DNA of 9,540 nt. Origin: an uncultured Bacteroidota bacterium (lineage in GTDB: Bacteria; Bacteroidota; Bacteroidia; B-17B0; Aurantibacillaceae). Shown in pieces: positions 1 to 7,386 of the stretch. The stretch is from positions 1-9,540 of the forward strand of contig CALMNJ010000031.1 of the NCBI GenBank assembly GCA_937868675.1. The letters run 5' to 3'. The position numbers were made by a program, and so were the translations under genes. Numbering within the stretch: position 1 is the first letter of the stretch; every line of letters begins with the position of its first letter. Below the pieces are notes generated by a model, which searched no databases, was not told the DNA's origin, and was given only the letters and a program-made list of their open reading frames with translations.

Positions 1-32
1 TTGCAAAAAAAAGCACTTACTTTCATTCTACT

Positions 33-58
33 ATTGTACAATGTTAATCAGGCTGATT
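33..58. repeat. Two small adjacent dyads upstream of mfd
   Basis: ATTGTACAAT (33-42) is a perfect 10-base palindrome. Three bases later AATCAG-G-CTGATT (46-58) is a perfect 6-base inverted repeat around a single central base. The one-base centre is too tight for an RNA hairpin loop, so if the dyads matter they are more likely protein-binding sites than a terminator. They lie 49-74 bases before the mfd start and upstream of the candidate -7 box. Dyads this short can arise by chance in AT-rich sequence, so a regulatory role is speculative. Confidence 0.25.
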
Positions 59-86
59 GTTGAATACGAGGTAAATGAGCAATTCG

Positions 87-94
87 TATCTTAG
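87..94 (+). promoter_or_regulatory. Candidate Bacteroidota -7 box for mfd (TATCTTAG)
   Basis: TATCTTAG matches the Bacteroidota -7 consensus TAnnTTTG at all but one fixed position. It ends 12 bases before the mfd ATG. TTG triplets at 57-59 and 60-62 could serve as a -33 element, but the gap of at least 24 bases is slightly longer than usual. If used, transcription would begin only about 7-9 bases before the start codon. It would drive mfd and probably the four genes behind it. Confidence 0.35.
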
Positions 95-106
95 CCGCCT
101 TTATTA

Positions 107-3100
107 ATGGCCAACGTGACGAAGCTGGAGGAGATTTTTGACAACACCTGGCAGCACTTGAATCCTGAAAGAAACTACTGGTTGAGGGGTTTAAGCGGGA
201 GTGCTATTTCCTTATTCCTGCGTTCGGGCCATTTAACTGCTAAAAAGAACATTCTTTTAATTGCTTCCGACAAAGAGAAGGCGGCTTATCTGATGAACGA
301 TCTGGAGGAACTCCTGCCGGAAAGTAAAGTGCTTTTTTTCCCCGAAACGTACCGACAGCCATATCATCCCGAGAAAACCACCAATGCCAATATTCAGGAG
401 CGTGCCGAAACGCTTAACCTGTTGTCGCGCGAAACCTTTAAGGGGGTTGTGGTTACTTACCCCCAGGCCCTTTGCGAAAAAGTAACGCGTAAAAAACTGC
501 TTCACAAAAACACCCTGCAGATAAAAAAGGGCGAAAAACTTTCAGTAGAATTTATTTCGGAGTTTCTTAGCTCATTTAGCTTCCAGCATGCCGACTTTGT
601 TTATGAACCGGGCCAGTTCAGCATAAGGGGCGGTATTATTGATATATATTCTTACGCAAACGAATACCCATATCGCATTGAGCTTTTTGGCAACGAGGTA
701 GAGGCCATTAAAACATTCGATCCGTCCAACCAACTTTCGAATGCCAGTTTCGATTTTATTACCATTATCCCCAATATTAACTCCTCCGTTTTTAATGAAG
801 AGAAAGGACTTCTCACGGCTTATTTTGATGTCCCAGATACCCTCTTATGCTTTGAGGACATAGAATATGCCTGTGATGTTTTTGACAAAAAACTCGAGAG
901 TGCCCGTCAGATTTATGATGCCTATGCCGGGGAGGTGGCTCAGGCAGAGCCCCGGAAACTATATGCCGGGGCTGAAGAACTGAAGGAGCAGGTAAAAAAC
1001 TTCAATTGTATCGAATTTGGCATACGAACCTCACTCGGACAGGCAGCCACTAATTTCAATCAACAACCTCAGCCTTCTTTCAACAAGAACTTTGAGCTGC
1101 TGATCAACAACCTGAAAGAAAACAAAGCCAAAGGGTTTCGTAATTTTTTTCTTACCGATAACGCCAAGCAGGCATCGCGTCTCATCAGCATTTTCAACGA
1201 CCTTCTGGCTAAGGAACACCGCACCTACGAATCGCTCATTGAGCACGTGCATATAAACATACACGAAGGGTTTATTGATAACGACCTGAAAGTGGCTGTT
1301 TATACGGACCATCAGGTGTTTGAGCGCTATCACCGCTTTAAGCTGAAGGAAACCCGTCACCGCAGCGCAGAAGCATTCACGATAAAGGAAATTCTGATGC
1401 TGAATCCCGGTGATTATGTTACACACATTGATCATGGGATAGGTCGTTTTGCCGGACTGCAAAAACTTTATATAAATGCCAGGGAGCAGGAATGTGTGAA
1501 GTTGCTTTTCAAAGATAATGATGTGTTGTATGTGAGCATCCACAGCCTGCACCGTATAAGCAAGTATAGCAGCAAAGATGGTCAGGTGCCACGCATTGAC
1601 AAGCTGGGCAGCAGCACCTGGCAAACGCTTAAACAAAAAACAAAGCGCAAAGTAAAAGAGCTTGCCTACGACCTTATTAAATTATATGCTGAACGGAAGG
1701 CAAAGCCGGGGCACTCCTATCCGCAGGACAATTATCTGCAGCATGAGCTTGAGGCTTCGTTTATATATGAGGACACGCCCGATCAGGTAAAAGTAACCAC
1801 TGATGTAAAACGCGACATGGAGAAGGCCCACCCGATGGACAGGCTGGTGTGTGGTGACGTGGGCTTTGGTAAAACCGAAATAGCTATCCGTGCGGCCTTT
1901 AAAGCCGTTTGCGACAGCAGACAGGTTGCCATTCTTGTTCCCACCACTATCCTGGCGTATCAGCATTTTAAAACCTTTAGTGAGCGGCTCAGGGGCTTGC
2001 CATGCAATATTGATTACGTGAACCGTTTCCGTAGCGCCAAACAACAAAAAGAAATTTTTACCAAACTAAAAGAAGGAAAACTGGATCTTATTATCGGTAC
2101 TCATAAACTGGTGAGTAAGGAAGTACAGTTTAAAAACCTTGGTTTGTTGATTATTGACGAAGAGCAAAAATTTGGTGTGAGCGTTAAAGACAAACTTAAA
2201 ACCATAAAAAGTAATGTGGATACGCTCACGCTCACGGCAACCCCAATTCCTCGCACGCTGCAGTTCAGCCTTATGGGAGCACGTGATTTGTCAGTCATAT
2301 CAACACCACCTCCAAACCGATACCCGGTGCAAACCGAACTGCACTCTTTTAACGAGGAACTGATACGCGATGCCATAAGCTTTGAATTAAGCCGGGGCGG
2401 GCAGGTTTTTTTTGTGCACAACCGCGTAGAGAATATTGCCGAGATAGCCGGCATAATTCAGCGCCTGGTTCCTGATGCACGCATTGCCATAGGTCATGGT
2501 CAGATGGATGGCGACAGGCTGGAAGATGTGATGCTGGGTTTTATGGAGGCAGAGTATGATGTACTGGTGGCTACCACCATCATTGAGAGCGGGCTTGATA
2601 TCAGCAATGCCAATACCATTATCATAAACGAAGCGCATCATTTCGGGCTTAGTGATCTGCATCAGATGCGCGGACGCGTGGGGCGCAGTAATAAAAAAGC
2701 ATTCTGTTATCTGCTGGCACCACCCCAAATATTACTTACCGAGGAAGCCCGAAAACGCCTGAAGGCCATTGTTGATTTCAGCGACCTGGGCAGCGGTTTT
2801 CAGATTGCGATGCGCGACCTTGATATTCGTGGTGCCGGCAACCTGCTGGGCGGCGAACAAAGCGGGTTTATTAATGACATGGGCTTTGATACGTATATGA
2901 AAATCCTGAACGAAAGTATTGAAGAGCTGAAGGAGGAAACATGGTATAAAGAAGCTGTTGGCGCTGATGGCACAGATGATAAGTCGGTGTTTTCGAGGCA
3001 GTTTGTGCGTGAAACGGTGGTTGATACCGATTTGCAGTTGCTGATTCCGGATGAATACGTGAGCAGCCTTACCGAGCGTTTGGTGTTGTATCGCGAACTT

Positions 3101-3484
3101 GATAACATTACGAAAGAAGAAGACCTTAAGCATTACGAGAGCAATCTGCGCGACCGCTTTGGCCCCTTGCCGGGTGAGGCCATTGAGCTTATTAATGTGG
3201 TACGCCTGCGCTGGCAGGCCATGAAACTGGGCTTTGAAAAACTAACGCTTAAAAATGGAAAAATGCTGGCCTATTTTATCAGCAAAAAACAGAGCGATTA
3301 TTTTTCGAGCCCCATGTTCAGGGCTGCACTCACCTATGCTCAAAAGTATCCGGCGCTATGTACACTTAAGGAACAGAATAATAAATTATATTTAACTGTT
3401 GAAGATGTGAGGACAATTAAACGTGCCTCGGAAGTGCTGGCCCTTATTGACCAACTGGCAGAAGAACCACAGGAAAGTAAATGA
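107..3484 (+). CDS. mfd: Transcription-repair coupling factor Mfd
   Basis: Mfd is a cytoplasmic DNA translocase that removes RNA polymerase stalled at lesions and recruits UvrA for nucleotide excision repair. The 1125-residue length is normal for the family. In order: a UvrB-like N-terminal module (roughly residues 1-340, with GQFSIRGGIIDIY); a CarD-like RNA-polymerase interaction domain (from about 432, LNPGDYVTHIDHGIGRF); and a RecG-like SF2 motor. The motor has Walker A GDVGFGKT at 583-590, DEEQ box at 684-687, the motif III stretch TATPIPRTL, and motif VI QMRGRVGR at 853-860. The TRG translocation motif follows at about 898-920 (MRDLDIRGAGNLLGGEQSG), then the C-terminal autoinhibitory domain. 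All catalytic motifs look intact. The ATG at 107 is the first good start after the candidate -7 box. The stop overlaps the next gene by four bases (ATGA), which suggests coupling to the kinase. Confidence 0.98.
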   Translation: MANVTKLEEIFDNTWQHLNPERNYWLRGLSGSAISLFLRSGHLTAKKNILLIASDKEKAAYLMNDLEELLPESKVLFFPETYRQPYHPEKTTNANIQERAETLNLLSRETFKGVVVTYPQALCEKVTRKKLLHKNTLQIKKGEKLSVEFISEFLSSFSFQHADFVYEPGQFSIRGGIIDIYSYANEYPYRIELFGNEVEAIKTFDPSNQLSNASFDFITIIPNINSSVFNEEKGLLTAYFDVPDTLLCFEDIEYACDVFDKKLESARQIYDAYAGEVAQAEPRKLYAGAEELKEQVKNFNCIEFGIRTSLGQAATNFNQQPQPSFNKNFELLINNLKENKAKGFRNFFLTDNAKQASRLISIFNDLLAKEHRTYESLIEHVHINIHEGFIDNDLKVAVYTDHQVFERYHRFKLKETRHRSAEAFTIKEILMLNPGDYVTHIDHGIGRFAGLQKLYINAREQECVKLLFKDNDVLYVSIHSLHRISKYSSKDGQVPRIDKLGSSTWQTLKQKTKRKVKELAYDLIKLYAERKAKPGHSYPQDNYLQHELEASFIYEDTPDQVKVTTDVKRDMEKAHPMDRLVCGDVGFGKTEIAIRAAFKAVCDSRQVAILVPTTILAYQHFKTFSERLRGLPCNIDYVNRFRSAKQQKEIFTKLKEGKLDLIIGTHKLVSKEVQFKNLGLLIIDEEQKFGVSVKDKLKTIKSNVDTLTLTATPIPRTLQFSLMGARDLSVISTPPPNRYPVQTELHSFNEELIRDAISFELSRGGQVFFVHNRVENIAEIAGIIQRLVPDARIAIGHGQMDGDRLEDVMLGFMEAEYDVLVATTIIESGLDISNANTIIINEAHHFGLSDLHQMRGRVGRSNKKAFCYLLAPPQILLTEEARKRLKAIVDFSDLGSGFQIAMRDLDIRGAGNLLGGEQSGFINDMGFDTYMKILNESIEELKEETWYKEAVGADGTDDKSVFSRQFVRETVVDTDLQLLIPDEYVSSLTERLVLYRELDNITKEEDLKHYESNLRDRFGPLPGEAIELINVVRLRWQAMKLGFEKLTLKNGKMLAYFISKKQSDYFSSPMFRAALTYAQKYPALCTLKEQNNKLYLTVEDVRTIKRASEVLALIDQLAEEPQESK

Positions 3485-4455
3485 AAACCAGATCGCGTTA
3501 TATAATTATACTGACCCTGCTTTTTGGATACGTGTTGTTTCAGTTCATGTGGTGGGAGTACCTGCTTGTAAAACAAACCGGACGCATTATTGAGGAGGAG
3601 CAAAAACTCACCGAGATAACATCCACCAATCAGGATCAACTAAGGAAACAAATAGACGATTTGCACCGGAAAAAAACCATGCAAACCATAATGATTGTTG
3701 GCGAGGGGACCGTGTTCCTGCTATTACTGTTGTATGGGGTTTATAAAATCAAACAATCTTTCGACAAGGAGGCGGCGCTGGCGCGGCAGCAAAATAATTT
3801 TTTTCTCAGCATCACCCACGAACTAAAAACGCCCATTGCCGCCACCAAGCTGCAATTGCAAACACTGCAACGACAACAGCTCGACGAGACCATTAAAAAC
3901 GAGTTAATTGCCAACGCCATCGCCGAAACCGACCGGCTGAATCTGCTTATTGACAACGTGCTGCTTGCCAGCAGCCTGGAAAAGGGAAACCTTGATTTTG
4001 TTTTGCAGAGAACGGATCTTGGAAATGAAGTAAGAGCGATAGCAACCCGCTACTTCAAAAAACACCTGGAAAGTCGTGAACTGGAACTCGATACCGAAAC
4101 CGGTTTATTTGTGAACGCAGATGCGGGAGCACTTATGTCGGTTGTTACAAACCTTGTTGGCAATGCCATTAAGTACAGCAAGACACCACGAAAAATTGTG
4201 GTTAACGTCATCCGACGGAATGAAAAAATACTCATGTCAGTGGAGGACAACGGGTGTGGTATTTCCGAGTACGATAAACCACATGTGTTTGAGCGGTTTT
4301 ACCGCGCCGGCAATGAAGAAACGCGCAGCGCCAAGGGAACCGGTCTGGGTTTATACATAGTTAAGTATCTACTCGACAAACATTTTGCAAAAATCACCGT
4401 AAAAAGCAATTCTCCCCAGGGAAGCATTTTTGAAACCGAATGGCATGCGGCCTGA
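3481..4455 (+). CDS. Sensor histidine kinase, HAMP-less, two-TM, orphan
   Basis: This inner-membrane kinase would autophosphorylate on His113 and pass phosphate to a response regulator. Two membrane segments are visible (about 7-30 and 69-88), separated by a roughly 38-residue, highly charged, helical-looking extracytoplasmic stretch with no recognisable sensor domain. Only about 24 residues separate the second membrane segment from the H box (SITHELKTP), too few for a HAMP domain. The catalytic domain is complete: N box NLVGNAIKYS (224-233), G1 EDNGCGI (255-261), F box FERFYR (270-275), G2 GTGLGL (286-291). Its ATG overlaps the mfd stop by four bases, and an AGGAAAG stretch precedes it. Its 3' end overlaps the binding-protein gene. 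No response regulator follows, so the partner must lie outside this window. The signal sensed is unknown. A role tied to the downstream importer is inferred from gene order only. Confidence 0.95.
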   Translation: MKTRSRYIIILTLLFGYVLFQFMWWEYLLVKQTGRIIEEEQKLTEITSTNQDQLRKQIDDLHRKKTMQTIMIVGEGTVFLLLLLYGVYKIKQSFDKEAALARQQNNFFLSITHELKTPIAATKLQLQTLQRQQLDETIKNELIANAIAETDRLNLLIDNVLLASSLEKGNLDFVLQRTDLGNEVRAIATRYFKKHLESRELELDTETGLFVNADAGALMSVVTNLVGNAIKYSKTPRKIVVNVIRRNEKILMSVEDNGCGISEYDKPHVFERFYRAGNEETRSAKGTGLGLYIVKYLLDKHFAKITVKSNSPQGSIFETEWHAA

Positions 4456-5605
4456 AAAATTCATAACATTAATTTTTGTTCTGGTCTTATTTTCCTGTAG
4501 CAACAGTAATGAGCATGCAGGTGCGACGGGTAAGCATTTAAAGTCTCCTGACCTAGTAGAACATGCCAAACGTTTTAGTATTGAGCAGCACAAAAATGTG
4601 TATGTGGTGAGGATATTTGGCAACCGGAGAAAGCACGACGAGGTTACCGGTTACTTTGTATTGAGCAATGATACAACAGGACTTCGCCGCGAATACAGGT
4701 ATCGCGAAGCTTGTGTGATTAAAACACCATGTACTAATATCGCCGCACTCAGCAGTATTTATGCCAGTATTTTTTTTGAGCTGGGCGCGTTAAACAATGT
4801 AACAACCATTGACAATGTGGATTACATTGTGAACCCGGAGATTATTGACAGATACAAAAAGGGTAAGCTGGCCGAGATAGGTAAATCACAGCAGATAAAT
4901 ATTGAAGCGGCTGTTAAGATTAAGCCCGATGTGCTATTTACCTTTGGTATGGGCGAGGGCGAAAAGGATAAAGACAAAAAACTCGTTCAATCTTCAATAG
5001 CTACAGCTATTGTTGTTGATCATTTGGAGGAAAACCCGTTGGCGAGGGCCGAGTGGATAAAGTTTTTTGCGGTGTTTGTAAACAAATACGCGAGGGCTGA
5101 CTCCGTGTTTAGTGAGGTCGAAATAAAATATAACCAGCTCAGGCAAGAGCTGGCTTCTGTTAAAAGCAGGCCCACTGTTTTCAGCGAAATAAAGTACAGC
5201 GAATTCTGGTATATGCCCGGCGGAAGAAGTTATGTGGCTTCACTTTTTGGTGATGCAGGCGCAGATTATTTATGGAAGGAAAACACCGATTTTGGCAGTT
5301 TGCCTCTTAGTTTTGAGCAGGTTTACGCCAGGGCGCGCCAGGCCGATTACTGGCTCAACCTGTCAACACTGAACACAAAGCAGGAACTTGTGGCTATGGA
5401 AAAACGGTATGCTGACTTTAACGCCTTCAAACAAAATCAGCTCTTTAACAACAATAAAGTGGTGAATACAAAAGGCTATAGCAGCTACTGGGAAACCGGC
5501 ATGATACATCCCGAACGGATATTATCAGACCTTATTTATATTTTTCATCCGGAATTACATCCCAAAGCGGAAAAGGAACTGTTTTATTACAAACGTCTGA
5601 ACTAA
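4430..5605 (+). CDS. ABC importer substrate-binding lipoprotein (FecB/BtuF type)
   Basis: This is the periplasmic ligand-binding component of a metal-chelate, heme or corrinoid importer. A lipoprotein signal is clear: basic start, hydrophobic core FITLIFVLVLF, lipobox ending at Cys23. No acidic surface-export signal follows the cysteine (SNSNEH), so the protein probably stays on the periplasmic side. The class III binding fold is supported by TNIAALSSIYASIFFELGAL (102-121), the family-typical YIVNP (132-136), KIKPDVLFTFG (about 164-172), and C-terminal HPERILSDLIYIFHPEL and FYYK. The usual STTH motif of Bacteroidota relatives reads SSIY here. Two in-frame ATGs are possible: 4430 (26-base overlap with the kinase) and 4445 (11-base overlap, 18-residue signal). 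The longer frame is given, though 4445 is equally plausible. The permease gene abuts its stop codon. The substrate is not determinable from this sequence. Confidence 0.9.
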   Translation: MKPNGMRPEKFITLIFVLVLFSCSNSNEHAGATGKHLKSPDLVEHAKRFSIEQHKNVYVVRIFGNRRKHDEVTGYFVLSNDTTGLRREYRYREACVIKTPCTNIAALSSIYASIFFELGALNNVTTIDNVDYIVNPEIIDRYKKGKLAEIGKSQQINIEAAVKIKPDVLFTFGMGEGEKDKDKKLVQSSIATAIVVDHLEENPLARAEWIKFFAVFVNKYARADSVFSEVEIKYNQLRQELASVKSRPTVFSEIKYSEFWYMPGGRSYVASLFGDAGADYLWKENTDFGSLPLSFEQVYARARQADYWLNLSTLNTKQELVAMEKRYADFNAFKQNQLFNNNKVVNTKGYSSYWETGMIHPERILSDLIYIFHPELHPKAEKELFYYKRLN

Positions 5606-6577
5606 ATGCGCAAAAACACGCTGGTTAAACTTCTCATTCTTGCAGTATGCACATGTGTTGCCATCCTGTTGAGCTTGTTTTACGGTGGGAGTGAATGTAT
5701 TGGTAATGGCAGCGAAGCTTCGGCGTATATCCTTTATGAAATCAGGCTCCCAAAAACATTAACTGCAATTGTAGCCGGCAGCGCGCTTGCACTGGCAGGT
5801 CTGGTACTTCAGACCATATTCCGGAATCCATTGGCAGGGCCATATGTGCTTGGCATCAGTTCGGGAGCTTCGGTAATGGTGGCATTGGCTTTGCTTGCAG
5901 GAACCGGTCTTTCTTTTTTTGCGGGACGGGCATTTATTGTTGTGGCGGCAGTAAGCGGCAGCCTAATTGTCACCGCTTTGATACTTGCCATCTCGCGAAA
6001 GGTAAGCAACAATGTCATCTTGCTGCTTATTGGTTTAATGATTGCTCAAATATGCGGCGCTGTTGAGCTGGCTCTTGAATATTTTGCCGACCCTGGCAGG
6101 CTAAAAACGTTTGTGTTGTGGGGCATGGGCTCGCTTTCGTCAACAAACAACGCCGATCTTTTTGTTTTTGTTCCGGTAGTTGTTTTATCAGCCGCCGCCT
6201 TGTTGTTTTATATTAAGCCACTCAACGCCATGCTGCTGGGCGAGGACTACGCGCGCAGTGCCGGCATCCATTATAGTAGCAGCCGTTTTGGTCTTATTCT
6301 ATTTTCCTCCCTGATTACCGGAGTTACCACGGCTTTTTGCGGACCCCTTGCATTTATTGGCACGGCAGTTCCCATTTTATCACGCCTTATTTTTAAAACC
6401 TCGCGTCAGCAGGTGCATGTGCTTGGATGCATGCTTATTGGAAGCACCCTGCTGCTTTTTGCGGATTTTGCGTCGCATTCAATGATTAAAAATATGGTTT
6501 TGCCTGTAAACATGATTACAACGTTAATAGGCGCTCCCATCGTGATTTATCTTATGTTTAAAAACAAATACTGGTAA
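5606..6577 (+). CDS. FecCD/BtuC-family ABC importer permease
   Basis: This is the membrane channel of a type II ABC importer, normally a homodimer that docks the binding lipoprotein outside and the ATPase inside. The 323 residues are strongly hydrophobic, with many membrane segments from about residue 7 onward. Family motifs are clear: RLPKTLTAIVAGSALALAG (47-65), QTIFRNPLA (69-77), PYVLGISSGA (79-88), and the coupling region TGVTTAFCGPLAFIGTAVPILSRLIF (its VPILSR at 255-260). Most relatives have a histidine after VP in this last motif (VPH); here it is isoleucine. Length is slightly under the family norm of about 330-350. The ATG follows the binding-protein TAA with no bases between, and the ATPase begins directly after this gene's TAA. 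One permease gene per transporter implies a homodimer. Confidence 0.95.
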   Translation: MRKNTLVKLLILAVCTCVAILLSLFYGGSECIGNGSEASAYILYEIRLPKTLTAIVAGSALALAGLVLQTIFRNPLAGPYVLGISSGASVMVALALLAGTGLSFFAGRAFIVVAAVSGSLIVTALILAISRKVSNNVILLLIGLMIAQICGAVELALEYFADPGRLKTFVLWGMGSLSSTNNADLFVFVPVVVLSAAALLFYIKPLNAMLLGEDYARSAGIHYSSSRFGLILFSSLITGVTTAFCGPLAFIGTAVPILSRLIFKTSRQQVHVLGCMLIGSTLLLFADFASHSMIKNMVLPVNMITTLIGAPIVIYLMFKNKYW

Positions 6578-7321
6578 TTGAGCGTGGAACACGGCATAAA
6601 AATCATAAACGCGCAACTTGGTTATGGTTCGCAGCATGACCCTGTGGTGGTGCTGAACGGATTGTATATAAACATCCGTCCGGGGCAGCTCACCGCCATT
6701 GCCGGCATGAACGGAACCGGTAAATCCACCCTTCTCAAAAGTATCGCAGGTCTTTTGCCACCGTTAAGCGGTGAGCTTTACGTAAATGGAATTCCGGTAA
6801 GCGACACTAAGAAACGGGAGCTTGCTAAAGAAGTGGCTGTAGTACTCACAGATAAGATAGGTGGGTTTAATCTTACCTGTTTCGATGCCGTGGCTGCCGG
6901 GCAAATGCCATATACCAATGCCTTTCATCAAATTAAAGAAGAAAACCTGAAAATTATTAACGAGGCAATTGCCACTTGTAAACTTGAAACCCACCGGCAC
7001 AAAGCGTTGCATGAGCTTAGTGACGGATTGTTTCAGAAAACAATGATAGCCCGGGCGCTTGCTCAGCAAACACCGTTAATGCTGCTTGACGAACCAACCG
7101 CGTTTCTTGATTATGCATCGCGGCACGAACTGTTTATATTACTGAAAAATCTGGCAGAGCAACAAAATAAATGTATTTTGGTAAGCACACACGACCTTGA
7201 TCTTGTATTGAAATATTGTGATACCATTGTGGTAGTTCACAACGGGCAGGCTGAGTTTTTGCAGACTGATGAGGCGCTTAAAAACGATGCTTTCAGGGCA
7301 ATTGGCGGGAAACACCTGTGA
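6578..7321 (+). CDS. ABC importer ATPase (FecE/BtuD type)
   Basis: This cytoplasmic ATPase powers the adjacent permease. Visible motifs are Walker A GMNGTGKST (43-51), signature LSDG (147-150) followed by LFQK, Walker B LMLLDEPT with D171 and E172, and the switch histidine H205 in VSTHD. At the Q-loop position the sequence reads VVLTDK (T91, D92), with no glutamine where most ABC ATPases carry one. My recollection is that Bacteroidota relatives show a similar VVLT pattern, so this is probably a subfamily trait. The VAAGQMPYT stretch further supports the heme, siderophore or corrinoid subfamily. The start chosen is TTG at 6578, immediately after the permease TAA; GTG at 6584 is the alternative. 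Length (247 residues) is normal. It is the last gene of the packed run. Confidence 0.93.
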   Translation: MSVEHGIKIINAQLGYGSQHDPVVVLNGLYINIRPGQLTAIAGMNGTGKSTLLKSIAGLLPPLSGELYVNGIPVSDTKKRELAKEVAVVLTDKIGGFNLTCFDAVAAGQMPYTNAFHQIKEENLKIINEAIATCKLETHRHKALHELSDGLFQKTMIARALAQQTPLMLLDEPTAFLDYASRHELFILLKNLAEQQNKCILVSTHDLDLVLKYCDTIVVVHNGQAEFLQTDEALKNDAFRAIGGKHL

Positions 7322-7370
7322 ATTTTACCAACAATTTTTTAGCAACCCGTCCTCTATTTCATTTAAGGTT

Positions 7371-7378
7371 TACTTTTG
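7371..7378 (+). promoter_or_regulatory. Bacteroidota -7 box for the SET gene (TACTTTTG)
   Basis: TACTTTTG is a perfect match to TAnnTTTG. It ends 8 bases before the ATG at 7387, so transcription would start about 3-5 bases before the start codon. No TTG -33 element is seen at the usual distance. The box falls inside the possible GTG-initiated extension (7318-7386), which argues that the true protein starts at 7387. Confidence 0.55.
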
Positions 7379-7386
7379 TCGCCTCT

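Noticed and set aside
1031..1636. Open frame of 201 codons on the minus strand within mfd
   Set aside because: It is fully antisense to conserved mfd domains and shows no recognisable motif or promoter.
4121..4360. Plus-strand frame of 79 codons inside the kinase gene
   Set aside because: It is an alternative frame of the conserved kinase ATP-binding domain, with no independent signal.
4468..4476. TAATTTTTG as a possible -7 box for the importer genes
   Set aside because: The spacer is three bases where the consensus has two, and it lies inside the signal-peptide codons of the binding protein, downstream of both possible starts.
4430..5605. Cobalamin riboswitch controlling the importer
   Set aside because: There is no untranslated space before the binding-protein gene; the whole upstream interval codes for the kinase.
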